Source of the DNA: Shimia abyssi
GTDB lineage: Bacteria > Pseudomonadota > Alphaproteobacteria > Rhodobacterales > Rhodobacteraceae
Reading direction: 5' to 3'
Assembly (NCBI RefSeq): GCF_003014475.1
Contig: NZ_PYGJ01000005.1
Coordinates: forward strand, 62,001 to 126,000
DNA length: 64,000 nucleotides
Numbering within the stretch: the first letter of the stretch is position 1; every line of letters starts with the position of its first letter. Position numbers and translations under genes: made by a program. The notes beneath the pieces are model-generated. The model searched no databases. It saw only the letters and a program-made list of their open reading frames with translations, and was not told the DNA's origin. Below are positions 44,178-53,219 of the stretch, one piece after another.

Positions 44178-44930
44178 ATGATTAAGCTCTCTCTCGTCGG
44201 CATCGGCAGCGGCAACCCAGATCATCTAACCCTTCAGGCCATCCGTACGCTTGAAAGTGCGGACCTGATCCTGTTGCCCCGCAAAGGTGACGACAAGACC
44301 GAGTTGGCCGATTTGCGCCGGATGATCGCGCAAGACATATTGCAAACTACACCTCAGATCGTCGAGTTCGATTATCCGGTGCGCGACGCGGCGACGCCAA
44401 AATACCTTGACGGTGTCAACACCTGGCACGATGCGCTCGCCGCGATCTGGGGTGGACTCATTGCGCGGCACGCCCATCCCGACGGCCATGTGGCGCTGAT
44501 GGTCTGGGGCGATCCATCGCTATATGATTCCACACTGCGCATCGCTGATCGTCTCACAGCGCAGGGGGTCAATATCGAAGTCTCGGTCGTGCCCGGCATC
44601 ACCTCGCTCCAGATGCTGACTGCGGCGCACGCCATCCCGCTCAACACATTGGCCGGGGCTGTCCAGATCACGACAGGGCGCAATTTACGCGACCATGGCT
44701 GGCCTGCGGGTGCCGAGACTGTGGCGATCATGCTAGACGGAGAGTGCTCTTTTCAGCATCTTGACCTGGATAAATACCGCATCTGGTGGGGCGCCTATGT
44801 CGGCATGCCCATTCAACTCTTGATCGAAGGGCCGCTGGTGGACGTTCACGCAGAAATTGTCGAAGCCCGAGCTTCTGCGCGCGCTCAAAACGGGTGGATC
44901 ATGGATATCTATCTATTGCGTAAAATGTGA
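44178..44930 (+). CDS. cobF: Precorrin-6A synthase (deacetylating) CobF
   Basis: 250 residues, methylase fold: VGIGSGNPDHLTLQA (7-21), MVWGDPSLYDSTLR and VVPGITSLQML. CobF methylates C1 and releases the acetyl group. Presence of CobF with CobG indicates the Pseudomonas denitrificans type aerobic scheme. Last gene of the rightward operon, 21 bases after cobA. Confidence 0.94.
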   Translation: MIKLSLVGIGSGNPDHLTLQAIRTLESADLILLPRKGDDKTELADLRRMIAQDILQTTPQIVEFDYPVRDAATPKYLDGVNTWHDALAAIWGGLIARHAHPDGHVALMVWGDPSLYDSTLRIADRLTAQGVNIEVSVVPGITSLQMLTAAHAIPLNTLAGAVQITTGRNLRDHGWPAGAETVAIMLDGECSFQHLDLDKYRIWWGAYVGMPIQLLIEGPLVDVHAEIVEARASARAQNGWIMDIYLLRKM

Positions 44931-45234
44931 CATCACGCGCTTTTTGGGCCGAAAATTGCTCTATGCGAATCTGAATTCGGCCTGAACAATACCCCGCAAA
45001 CCGTTGAAATTGGTCCTTTTTGCGCGATTTTTGACGCCCGTTGGCGTCAAAAATTACCATAATCCTGAAAATTCGAACCAAATGCGCAATAACCCAGTTT
45101 TTGCCCCGTTCTCGACGCATTCCTTGAGCACATTTTGCAGTGCGCGGCCTGAAATCCGCCTCAAGCAGCGCGTGTGCAAATAGTGTGTATTGTTTTGTTT
45201 TCGAATGAACAGCCGAAGAGAAAGGGCTGAGGAT
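44931..45234. other. Noncoding gap after cobF, with a perfect inverted repeat
   Basis: About 300 bases without a gene. ATTTTTGACGCC (45027-45038) and GGCGTCAAAAAT (45043-45054) form twelve-base perfect arms around CGTT. The T-run lies in the 5' arm, not after the stem, so it is not a textbook terminator, but it is the only strong structure between the cob operon and the signalling genes. The promoter of the receiver gene should lie between 45060 and 45234. Confidence 0.6.
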
Positions 45235-46311
45235 ATGAAAATAATGGCCGTCGACGACGACGAGAGCATTCGCGAACTGCTGATTGAGGCAGTTGCCGCC
45301 AAGAGTGCGCACACGATCAAGGTCGCCTCCTCCGGCCCGGAAGCCATCCGTATGCTTGCCAGAGAGAATGATCCCTTTGACTGCTTCCTGCTCGACATCC
45401 AGATGCCGATCATGGACGGCATTACCCTGTGTTCGAAAATCCGCAAGACCAAGGGCTATGCGCGAAAACCAATCCTGATGCTGACAGCCATGTCGCAAAA
45501 GAAATACATCGACGCTGCCTTTACCGCCGGAGCCACGGATTTCATCACTAAACCCTTCGACTTTCTAGAGCTGTTCACCCGCATCAATGTGGCAGACAAG
45601 CTTGCCGGCGAACAGGCACGCGTGATTGAGGGTACCTCTGAAATGTCCGCGCTTAAGCGCGACCTGATGACCCATACCGCCCACAGCCTCAATGAACCTG
45701 TCGAACTGTCCGGGATCACGCAGGTCGTTGGCTATGTGGCTTTTGAAAACTACCTCATGCAGCTATCTCGCGCGTCTTTGCTGCGTTCTTCGGTCTTTGC
45801 GATCAAGATTGCCGGGGTAGAGCGCCTGTTTGACTCGGTCAGCCATATCTCGTTCCGCCAGATGTTGTCAGACATCGCCAGCGAAACCATGTCAGTGCTT
45901 GCCGAAAACGATGCTATGGCCACCTATCGAGGCAACGGCATGTTCTTGGTCATGGTGCCAAAGATCGGCGCATTTTCACACACACGTTTCGAAGTGGAAC
46001 TGAACTCGCGTCTAGACTATGTGCCCTCGCTGCATGTGGACGATCAGAACGTTAAAATTTGCGTCGGCGAACCTGTTTCCATGCGATCGCTTACGCGTGC
46101 CGGGGCAATGTTCTCCTTGCAAAAAGCCGGAGCCAACGCCGAGCAACGCGCCAAGAACCAAAAGGAAATCCTCTCCCTTTTGCGCAGAACAGCGCGTGTT
46201 CACCGCCGCTCTGGTTTCCAGAGTGAAATGGAGCGACGCGCCTATGAGGTCTTGCTTCAGGACGCATTGCGTGAAGAAAACACACTTCCCGATGCCAAAG
46301 CATACGGATAG
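45235..46311 (+). CDS. Response regulator with degenerate GGDEF-like domain
   Basis: 358 residues. The receiver (1-120) is canonical: D7-D9 acidic pocket, phosphoacceptor D54 in FLLDIQMP, T84 and K106. The C-terminal ~170 residues read like a decayed GGDEF fold (FAIKIAGVERLFDSVSH for the IDxFKxxN region; RGNGMF at 232-237 in place of GGDEF). It should not make cyclic di-GMP; it may bind a nucleotide or a partner. The start at 45235 follows GAGG closely; an ATG 30 bases earlier is possible. Confidence 0.78.
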   Translation: MKIMAVDDDESIRELLIEAVAAKSAHTIKVASSGPEAIRMLARENDPFDCFLLDIQMPIMDGITLCSKIRKTKGYARKPILMLTAMSQKKYIDAAFTAGATDFITKPFDFLELFTRINVADKLAGEQARVIEGTSEMSALKRDLMTHTAHSLNEPVELSGITQVVGYVAFENYLMQLSRASLLRSSVFAIKIAGVERLFDSVSHISFRQMLSDIASETMSVLAENDAMATYRGNGMFLVMVPKIGAFSHTRFEVELNSRLDYVPSLHVDDQNVKICVGEPVSMRSLTRAGAMFSLQKAGANAEQRAKNQKEILSLLRRTARVHRRSGFQSEMERRAYEVLLQDALREENTLPDAKAYG

Positions 46312-46341
46312 CATTTCCCAATCAACCGAAATTTTGAATGC

Positions 46342-46367
46342 GGGCAGCGTCATCGGCGCTGCCCTTT
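46342..46367. terminator. Shared terminator of receiver gene and luxI
   Basis: GGGCAGCG (46342-46349) and CGCTGCCC (46357-46364) with a seven-base loop, followed by TTTC. It lies in the 58-base gap between two convergent genes. The U tract on the plus strand is short. Confidence 0.6.
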
Positions 46368-46369
46368 CA

Positions 46370-46957
46370 TTAGTGCTTCGTCTTACTCAGATCCATCAAC
46401 GCGACCTGAACACGCGCGCCGTCCATTTCCATAACCGGCCCCGCGGGTTCCGCAACCAGCCCCAAGCGTCCAATCCACCGCGACCAGACAGCCGGCACCA
46501 GCCCCAGCACTTTGGTCGCGCCCAATTCACGCGAGGTGGCAATCAACTGGTTCATCAGTTCGGCTTGGACTCTGGTACGGGAACTTGCGGGTACTTTGTT
46601 TGAAATAAACACGCGACTGGATTCCCAAATATTAACATCCACAGGTGCTTCAAAATCCAACAAGTCCGTGGGGATCGCATCTAGCATCCCCTTTTGCGCG
46701 TCCCGGATCATATAGGAATACATCCCGCAACGCGCCGTTGTGGGCGTCAGCCGAATACCCGCCAGAACGTCACCGCCATCGTGAACGGCAATCCAGCGAC
46801 TGGCAGGCGTGTCGTATTGATCATACTCCATTCCCTCCGCCTCCGGCAGGTTCCACTTATTCTGAACAATAAAACACTGTCGACGCGCTTTCAGAAGCTT
46901 AACAAGCAACTCGCCGTGGACGTGCAAATTCTCAAAGGACAGGGTGGTTGCTAGCAT
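46370..46957 (-). CDS. LuxI-family acyl-homoserine lactone synthase
   Basis: 195 residues. The conserved LuxI-family residues can be placed: R25, F29, W35, E44, D46, D49, R69, E112 and R115 (LLKARRQCF; NKWNLPEAEGMEYDQYD; WESSRVF). The protein should make an N-acyl-homoserine lactone from SAM and an acyl donor. The ATG at 46957 has AAGGAGAG upstream. No LuxR-type gene lies within this window, so it is a solo synthase locally. Neighbours are two-component proteins. Acyl length cannot be predicted. Confidence 0.85.
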   Translation of the reverse strand: MLATTLSFENLHVHGELLVKLLKARRQCFIVQNKWNLPEAEGMEYDQYDTPASRWIAVHDGGDVLAGIRLTPTTARCGMYSYMIRDAQKGMLDAIPTDLLDFEAPVDVNIWESSRVFISNKVPASSRTRVQAELMNQLIATSRELGATKVLGLVPAVWSRWIGRLGLVAEPAGPVMEMDGARVQVALMDLSKTKH

Positions 46958-47540
46958 GTCCCCATCTCTCCTTAGATGTCGATTTAGTTCGAAACCACAC
47001 AGGCGAAAGACACAGCCGGACCAACGCGTGGGCAAGTCCGGAAAACCAATTTTTCTGAGGTCTAAAGATGGGGGTATACTCAGCCCGAAAACCGATCATG
47101 CGCACGTTCAATATCGGCTGCGGCCAAGACCGTAGCCGAGAACATGACATGTACCCAAACGGAACGACCAACCGGTCGACCGTTTCGGCCACGCTAGTTT
47201 TGAAACTGCGTAGCAACTGCTCTGCCTCATTTTTTTTTTAAGACAGACACATAACTGTCGAAAATTCCACCAAAAAATGCCATTCTCTAGCTTAGGCGGA
47301 TTTGGGTGTGGCAGAAACACCGCCCAAGATGACACTCATGCTCAACATATTGTCACTTTGCTAGCGGCATGCACAATTTGCAGGACGCTCTTTGCACATC
47401 CGCCCTTTACCATTGTGGTTCACAAAATCGTGGATTCTCCAACTTGAGACCACGAATTTGCCCCTTTGCCCAAACATGCTGTGAATTCACGGACCAGTTC
47501 CTGGACCGCACACCACATCTGTCGCTGCCAAGAGGGTAAC
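46958..47540. other. 583-base noncoding region upstream of luxI, with hairpin and T10 run
   Basis: No convincing gene in either strand. Visible structures: TCGGCTGCGG (47114-47123) / CCGTAGCCGA (47130-47139), ten-base arms with one G-U pair and a six-base loop; the palindrome GGTCGACC near 47174; and ten T residues at 47230-47239. This would be the regulatory region of luxI and perhaps of the gene at 47541. The hairpin and T-run could belong to a small RNA (inference). No clear lux box is seen. Confidence 0.5.
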
Positions 47541-47924
47541 ATGTCACCTTATTTCATGACGTTTCACGTAAAAGGCGAACTTGTCGGGAGCATGTTATTG
47601 CGAGAACCCGAACAGAAACTTCTGATTGATGTTTCGCCCAATCCCAGCACTGGCGCTTCAGCTCCGGGTTTTGCTCACCCCGAGCGCGTGTGTTTCACAC
47701 TTAAAAACCCCGATCTCATCAAGAGGTTTCGCGACGAAACTTCGCCTGGCGACGTCATCGAAGCGACGGGCACCTTTGCCCAATCTGGATATATCCCGCA
47801 CAAGACCAGTTACATTGATACAACCTTTCTATTGCTCGATTTCAACTGCCGTGCCCAAAGCTGGCCGGAATTGTTCCACGCCGGACGAAAGTATTCTCTG
47901 CCGGAAATGGTCTGGATGCACTGA
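47541..47924 (+). CDS. Hypothetical protein near luxI
   Basis: 127 residues, soluble, beta-rich in appearance (YFMTFHVKGELVGSMLL; GDVIEATGTFAQSGYIPH; DTTFLLLDFN). The GDVIEATGTF segment is reminiscent of an OB-fold strand pair, but this is a weak impression. The ATG at 47541 follows AGAGGG. It stands alone between the luxI control region and the histidine kinase. I do not recognise the family. Confidence 0.6.
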   Translation: MSPYFMTFHVKGELVGSMLLREPEQKLLIDVSPNPSTGASAPGFAHPERVCFTLKNPDLIKRFRDETSPGDVIEATGTFAQSGYIPHKTSYIDTTFLLLDFNCRAQSWPELFHAGRKYSLPEMVWMH

Positions 47925-48003
47925 AATCAACGAACTCCCGCCGAACGCACACCACGCTTAAGTCACAATTCTAGGATTGAGTAGAGCGACCAGACCGTTC
48001 CGC

Positions 48004-49470
48004 ATGAGTGGGACAAAACCACAAACCGGGTATCGCAAAATGCATACTGACATTTCCAAACGGCCAGCCGAAGTCAACACGCTGAGACATCGCCTAGGAC
48101 GTATGCTTGCTCGGTTCATGTTTGCCGAGACACCAAGTATTGAGAATGTCCGCCGGTATGAAAAACAGCTCCACGATTTTGCAAGTGGCGGCTTGGCCTT
48201 GTTTTGGCAGCGCCAGGGCATCTATTTCGGATCCGCTCTGTTGTGTGGCTTTTACTACAGCATACCCGTAGCGGCATTTTGCTACCTATTCTGCCAACTC
48301 GCTGATATCTTTGACAGCTTTGTGTCGCTCAAGGTGGTTAACCGCAAGAACCACTCATTCCGTCACACACGTCGCCTGCTGGCATTTCTGTTTTTGTCCA
48401 ACCTATTCAGTTCGCTTGCTGTGGCCACATTTACATTGCTGGTCGCTGAGCTTGAGGGACCAGCAGAGCACTTTACGTCGCTGTTCTTCCTGTTTGCAGC
48501 CGGTTTGTTTGCCGCCGTCAACAATCACCAATTGCCACAGGTTCTGGCTGTGCGTCTCGTGATTTATGGTGCCCTCTTCATCTACATTCCAGCACATGAC
48601 ATCTGGATGGAAAACCCGCTCTATGGGTCTAAGATGTGGCTGCACTTCGCCACCGCTATCTTTGTCCTCTATTTCGTTCTGGAATGCTCGGTCATCTTCC
48701 TGCGACTATATCAGCGCGGGCTGGATCAACTCGAAGAACTGCGCACTGAACGTGACCGCGCTCGCGACGCCTATGAAGTTAAGTCGCAATTTGTGTCCGT
48801 CGTAAGCCATGAGCTTCGCACGCCACTCACATCCATCAACGGCGCGCTTGGCCTATTGCGGGATGCGGACTTGTCCGACAATCCCGAAAGCGCAACGCGG
48901 ATGCTGAACATCGCGCACAAAAACAGCCAGCGTCTTAGTAAACTGATCAACGATCTGTTGGACATCCAAAAGATGGAATCCGACAAGATGACTTACAATT
49001 TTGCGCCTTTGGACCTGTCTGACCTACTCGAGGAAGCCCGCCAGTCTATTGCGCCCTATGCCGATCAATACGATGTGGACGTTGTTCTTACAAAAATTGA
49101 GCCCGACCTGACGGTTTTGGCTGACTACGAACGCATGATGCAGGTCCTCAACAACCTGCTGTCTAACGCAGCAAAATTTTCGCCTGCGGGCGGTCGCATC
49201 GAACTCTGCGTTAAACGCGACAGCGACTTAGCGGTACTGGAAGTCAAAGATTTTGGCGAAGGCATTCCAGAGAACTCACGCGATCTGGTTTTTGGCAAAT
49301 TCACTCAGGTTGATGGCTCAGACAAACGCAGCCACGATGGCACAGGCCTGGGCTTGTCGATTGTCCAGCAAATCGTGTCCGACCATCAGGGTTACATCGA
49401 TTATGAAAGCGTACTTGGTGAGGGCACCCGCTTTTATGTCGAGATCCCGCTGATGTCCGAAACACGCTGA
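48004..49470 (+). CDS. Membrane sensor histidine kinase
   Basis: 488 residues. About six membrane helices (about 60-225: IYFGSALLCGFYYSIPVAAFCYLF, LLAFLFLSNLFSSLAVATFTLL) form an MHYT/7TM-like sensor with no obvious periplasmic domain. Then DHp with SHELRTPLTS and the catalytic domain with N box NNLLSNAAKF, G1 DFGEGIP and G2 GTGLGLSI. It lacks an attached receiver. The start is uncertain: ATG 48004 or 48040; neither has a strong ribosome site. The Hpt gene follows after 19 bases. Confidence 0.85.
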   Translation: MSGTKPQTGYRKMHTDISKRPAEVNTLRHRLGRMLARFMFAETPSIENVRRYEKQLHDFASGGLALFWQRQGIYFGSALLCGFYYSIPVAAFCYLFCQLADIFDSFVSLKVVNRKNHSFRHTRRLLAFLFLSNLFSSLAVATFTLLVAELEGPAEHFTSLFFLFAAGLFAAVNNHQLPQVLAVRLVIYGALFIYIPAHDIWMENPLYGSKMWLHFATAIFVLYFVLECSVIFLRLYQRGLDQLEELRTERDRARDAYEVKSQFVSVVSHELRTPLTSINGALGLLRDADLSDNPESATRMLNIAHKNSQRLSKLINDLLDIQKMESDKMTYNFAPLDLSDLLEEARQSIAPYADQYDVDVVLTKIEPDLTVLADYERMMQVLNNLLSNAAKFSPAGGRIELCVKRDSDLAVLEVKDFGEGIPENSRDLVFGKFTQVDGSDKRSHDGTGLGLSIVQQIVSDHQGYIDYESVLGEGTRFYVEIPLMSETR

Positions 49471-49489
49471 ATACAGAGCGGATCGTCAA

Positions 49490-49825
49490 ATGGCCAAAAA
49501 TCACCATACCGCTCTTGCCGCTCTCAGATCCCGTTTTGTCGCCGGATTACCCAAACGCGAAGAAGAGCTTGAAGATTTAACAGCAACGTTACTGACCAAG
49601 GGCCCATGCCCCCAAACGCTCGAACAATTGTATTTCGCCGTCCACAAGCTTGCCGGGATCGGCGCGACATATGGGCTGACCGCAATGGGCCGACAGGCTG
49701 AGATAACGGAGCAACTTATCGACACGGCCCGCCAAAACAAATCCACAGGCAAAACGCTGGTTGATATTCTTTTGGCAACTGAGCTGCTCACGGACGAACT
49801 GCGCGCCGCCGTCGCGCGCGGCTAG
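49490..49825 (+). CDS. Stand-alone Hpt phosphotransfer protein
   Basis: 111 residues, four-helix Hpt pattern with the phospho-His H52 in YFAVHKLAGIGATYGL. It should shuttle phosphoryl groups between a kinase/receiver and another receiver. It sits directly after the histidine kinase and converges with the receiver gene (stop codons overlap at 49822-49825), suggesting a relay. Confidence 0.85.
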   Translation: MAKNHHTALAALRSRFVAGLPKREEELEDLTATLLTKGPCPQTLEQLYFAVHKLAGIGATYGLTAMGRQAEITEQLIDTARQNKSTGKTLVDILLATELLTDELRAAVARG

Positions 49826-50202
49826 GACGCTTCGGCAATGCGACGGATTTGCTCCGGCAAGGTCACAGGGTCAAACGGCTTTTGAATGGCACCTGCCGCC
49901 TCGTTTTGTATGACATCCTGATGTTCGGTTGCGACGTTCTTGGAGGTCATGAAAATGGCTGGGGTCTGGGCCAAAGACGGGATCTTGCGCAACGCCGCCA
50001 AGGTTTCAATCCCGGTCATCCCCGGCATCATCATGTCCAGCACAATCACATCCGGCGCAAACGCTTCGGCTTTGCTCAGCGCAACAGCGCCGCTTTCGCA
50101 TTGCAAAACGTCAAACCCGCCCAGTTCGGCCAGCGCAAGATTGGCAATCTCCCGAATATCCGGGTCATCTTCGACATGCAAAATTCGTCTGACCTGCACC
50201 AT
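49822..50202 (-). CDS. Single-domain response regulator
   Basis: 126 residues, receiver only: E11-D12-D13 acidic pocket, phosphoacceptor D56 in DVIVLDMMMP, T86/S87 and K108. No output domain, so it acts by protein contact or as a phosphate intermediate. The ATG at 50202 was chosen because upstream in-frame sequence looks noncoding; a weak GGGA precedes it. It is the likely partner of the neighbouring Hpt protein and kinase. Confidence 0.85.
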   Translation of the reverse strand: MVQVRRILHVEDDPDIREIANLALAELGGFDVLQCESGAVALSKAEAFAPDVIVLDMMMPGMTGIETLAALRKIPSLAQTPAIFMTSKNVATEHQDVIQNEAAGAIQKPFDPVTLPEQIRRIAEAS

Positions 50203-50356
50203 TCCCGCGCTCCAATCCCTGCGATTATGCAAAATCCTATCGTGCTGTGTGACCGGAAAAAAGAGGTCGATTGTATCATGTAAAAGCAAACTGGCGCTAA
50301 CCCGCGAGGGTCGCGCCAGTCTTTGATGCAGTTCAGCGCCACAATGACGCTGAGCG

Positions 50357-52597
50357 TCAGACAAAGTCGATGTGGCTATACAAAGGCAAACTGCGAATGC
50401 GCTGCCCCGTTGCAGAATAAATCGCATTGGCCAAGGCAGGCGCAGCGGGCGGAACAGGCGGTTCTCCTGCGCCGCGTATCTTGGCACCGTTTTCCAGGGC
50501 ACGCACCTCGATTTCAGGGCATTGATACAGCCGCAATCCCTCAAAACTATCGAAATTCGACTGTTCGGCCATCCCGTCTGAATAAGTGATCTCGCAGTTT
50601 ATTGCGTGACCTAGGCCGAACACGACTCCGCCTTGCAACATGTTTTCAAGGTTCACCGGATCGACAACCTTTCCAACATCCGCCGCGACCCAGACCTTTT
50701 CGATCCGAATGCCATCCGGCGTGGCGCGTACCTGCACCACTTCTGCGGTTGGCACGCCAAAGCTTTCGACAAAGGCCACCCCTTTGCCTTGACCAGCCTC
50801 GAGCGGTGCACCCCAGTTTGACATTTCAGCCACCGTTTCCAGAGCTTTGCGGCTCGGGTCATGGTCAATCAGCCGCAGACGCTCTGCCATAGGATCGGCA
50901 CCCGCCGCATGGATCAGCTCATCCAACGCGCAATCGAAAAAGAACCCGTTGGCCGACGCACCCACCGAGCGCCACGACGACACCGGCGCCAATTCCGGCG
51001 CGCGATACGCCCTCATGCGATAATTTGGGATGGCATAAGGGTTGTTCCACGCGCCCGCTGCGATCTGACTGTCCGGCCCCGGCACCGCAATATCCGCCCG
51101 CCCCATCTGCGACGCAACAACCGAAGGCATGGCAATCTGCAAATCAAGCGTTTCAACCTTGCCGTCGCGCACTGTACCGCTCGCACGGGCAATCCCCGGT
51201 TGGCGGGGAAAGTCGTGGGCAAAATCCTCTTCACGCGAATAAGTCAGCTTGACCGGCGTACCACGCATTTGATTGGCAATCTCGGTTGCTTGTTTGATGT
51301 GCTCAAACTCAAGCCGATGCCCGAAACTGCCGCCCATGTATTGGTTGTGAAACGCAACCTGCTCAGGTACATGCCCGGTGATGGCTGCAACCAGCACCTG
51401 CAACTGGCGCGGTATCTGATGGCCTGTCCACACGGTGACACCATTCTCTTCAACCAGTACCGTGGCGTTCAGCGGCTCCAGCGGCGCGTGTGCGACGTAG
51501 GGTACGCGATACTCTGTCGACACCAGGCTGCCCTCTGTCAGCCCCGCGACGACATCGCCGTCATCGCGCCACGTCTTGTCCAGCTGCTCTTCATTGAATG
51601 ACCCCTCGATCACTTTCCAATGATCTGCCTGCTCCGCCGGGTATGGCGCGTCGCCCCAATCGACCGACAATGCCTCGGCCCCTTGAAACGCGCGCCATGT
51701 GTTGTCCGCAATCACAGCTACACCGCCGGCTATCTCGACAACCTTCGACACCCCACGCATCGCCAAAGCGTCGGTCGCGTCAAAGCCCTTCAGCGCGCCA
51801 CCCTGTCGTGGGTTCACCTTAACCGCTGCGTGAACCGCGCCATCAATCTCAAGGTCGATCCCATAAGTCTGTGTGCCGGTCGACTTGGCCACTACATCCA
51901 TCCGTTGCATCGGCTTGCCGATCAACCGCCACGCCTTTGGATCGCGCAGCGTAACGTCCGTAACAGGGTCTATCGTCGCCGCGATTGGGGCCAACTCCTG
52001 ATAAGACAGCTTTTCACCACTCGGCAGCACGACATGTCCGCCCTTGGTGCTCAGTCGCGCAACATCAAGGCCCGCTCTCTGCGCCGCCGCCGCCTTCAAC
52101 GTCTCACGTGCAACTGCACCAGCCATGCGCAGCTTATCAAAGCTGTCAGGAATGGTCGTCGAGCCTCCGGTGATCTGCATCCCCATTAGCTTAACCATAC
52201 CCCCCATCACGTCGCGCATGCTTTCGGCGATAAAACTCGCGTCCGACGACATGAACGGCACGCCTTCATCCGCCAGTGCACGGTTCCAATAGGCCTTGTC
52301 AGGTGCGCCAAAACTGATCTCGAACTGTCCAAACTCTAGGTCCAGTTCCTCGGCGATCAGTGCAGCCTGCGCATGTGCTACACCCTGCCCCTTGTCGCCA
52401 TGTGGACCAACCAGCGTGATCTTGTCCGTGTCAATCATGACCCAAGGGTTAAACGTCGCCCCTTGCGCCGAAACGGCGTCTTCCAATGGATTGTCATACG
52501 GTGTCTTCACCTTATACGCCCCAAACGCGACGCCCCCGACCAGAGCCGCAGAACCGATCAGAAACGAACGACGCGCTATCTTGCCAACTTTACCCAT
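50357..52597 (-). CDS. Molybdopterin aldehyde/isoquinoline oxidoreductase, large subunit
   Basis: 746 residues. A twin-arginine signal (ARRSFLIGSAALVGGVAFG, about 8-27) directs the folded enzyme to the periplasm. The remainder fits the IorB-type xanthine-oxidase-family subunit: GQGVAHAQAALIAEE, GGSFGHRLEFEH, and the C-terminal GAGEPPVPPAAPALANAI with the conserved Glu. It hydroxylates an aldehyde or N-heterocycle; the substrate is unknown. It lies three bases after the FeS subunit, and no cytochrome partner is seen. Confidence 0.9.
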   Translation of the reverse strand: MGKVGKIARRSFLIGSAALVGGVAFGAYKVKTPYDNPLEDAVSAQGATFNPWVMIDTDKITLVGPHGDKGQGVAHAQAALIAEELDLEFGQFEISFGAPDKAYWNRALADEGVPFMSSDASFIAESMRDVMGGMVKLMGMQITGGSTTIPDSFDKLRMAGAVARETLKAAAAQRAGLDVARLSTKGGHVVLPSGEKLSYQELAPIAATIDPVTDVTLRDPKAWRLIGKPMQRMDVVAKSTGTQTYGIDLEIDGAVHAAVKVNPRQGGALKGFDATDALAMRGVSKVVEIAGGVAVIADNTWRAFQGAEALSVDWGDAPYPAEQADHWKVIEGSFNEEQLDKTWRDDGDVVAGLTEGSLVSTEYRVPYVAHAPLEPLNATVLVEENGVTVWTGHQIPRQLQVLVAAITGHVPEQVAFHNQYMGGSFGHRLEFEHIKQATEIANQMRGTPVKLTYSREEDFAHDFPRQPGIARASGTVRDGKVETLDLQIAMPSVVASQMGRADIAVPGPDSQIAAGAWNNPYAIPNYRMRAYRAPELAPVSSWRSVGASANGFFFDCALDELIHAAGADPMAERLRLIDHDPSRKALETVAEMSNWGAPLEAGQGKGVAFVESFGVPTAEVVQVRATPDGIRIEKVWVAADVGKVVDPVNLENMLQGGVVFGLGHAINCEITYSDGMAEQSNFDSFEGLRLYQCPEIEVRALENGAKIRGAGEPPVPPAAPALANAIYSATGQRIRSLPLYSHIDFV

Positions 52598-52600
52598 GGG

Positions 52601-53059
52601 TCACGCTCCCTGTGCCTTGGCAGCGGCCAGCTTCACTGCTGCCCGAATGCGTGGATAGGTGCCACACCGGCACAGATTGCCCGACATCGCTTCGTCGATT
52701 TCCGCGTCACTCGGGTTTGGAATGTCCGACAACAGTGCCGCCGCCTGCATCACCTGCCCCGACTGGCAATAACCGCATTGAGCAACCTGTGTCTCGATCC
52801 AGGCCTCTTGCACCGCGTGCAGCGCCTCTGGGCGACCCCGCCCGTTGATCGTGGTCACGGGTCCATCCACATCTGACACATAAGTTTGACAGGACCGCAC
52901 GGCCTGACCTGCGATATGCACCGTGCACGCGCCGCAGGCCGCAATTCCGCAGCCGTACTTCACACCTTTGATGTTCAGCTCATCGCGCAGCACCCACAGC
53001 AGCGGCATGTCATCTTCGACATCCACCTCGTGTCGCTGCCCATCCACGATCAATTCCAC
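52601..53059 (-). CDS. [2Fe-2S] subunit of isoquinoline-oxidoreductase type enzyme
   Basis: 152 residues with two [2Fe-2S] domains: [15 protein letters not shown] with a fourth Cys in RSCQ, then QCGYCQSGQ and [11 protein letters not shown]. Small subunit of the IorAB-type hydroxylase. The start is GTG at 53059 with AGGAGAGA upstream; there is no in-frame ATG that would suit. Operon with the large subunit. Confidence 0.9.
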   Translation of the reverse strand: MELIVDGQRHEVDVEDDMPLLWVLRDELNIKGVKYGCGIAACGACTVHIAGQAVRSCQTYVSDVDGPVTTINGRGRPEALHAVQEAWIETQVAQCGYCQSGQVMQAAALLSDIPNPSDAEIDEAMSGNLCRCGTYPRIRAAVKLAAAKAQGA

Positions 53060-53219
53060 GTTATCTCTCCTGCTGTTCCGAATGGATACAGAAGGAAAAT
53101 AGTGTGGCTTCAGAAGGATTTGTCTCGCAGGTCGCGCCAGTTTACTCGCGGATCGTGCCAAATTTCTGCGTATTGCGCCACCCGGCCACACCGGCCGAAT
53201 GGCATGTCGTCGGGGCGTT

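Noticed and set aside
45027-45054. Twelve-base inverted repeat as cobF terminator
   Set aside because: The T-run is in the 5' arm and no U tract follows the stem, so it does not meet the usual definition; kept only as an inverted repeat.
46932-47335. Short minus-strand frames upstream of luxI
   Set aside because: Cys/Trp/Arg-rich, no ribosome sites, cross the hairpin and T10 run; probably noncoding.
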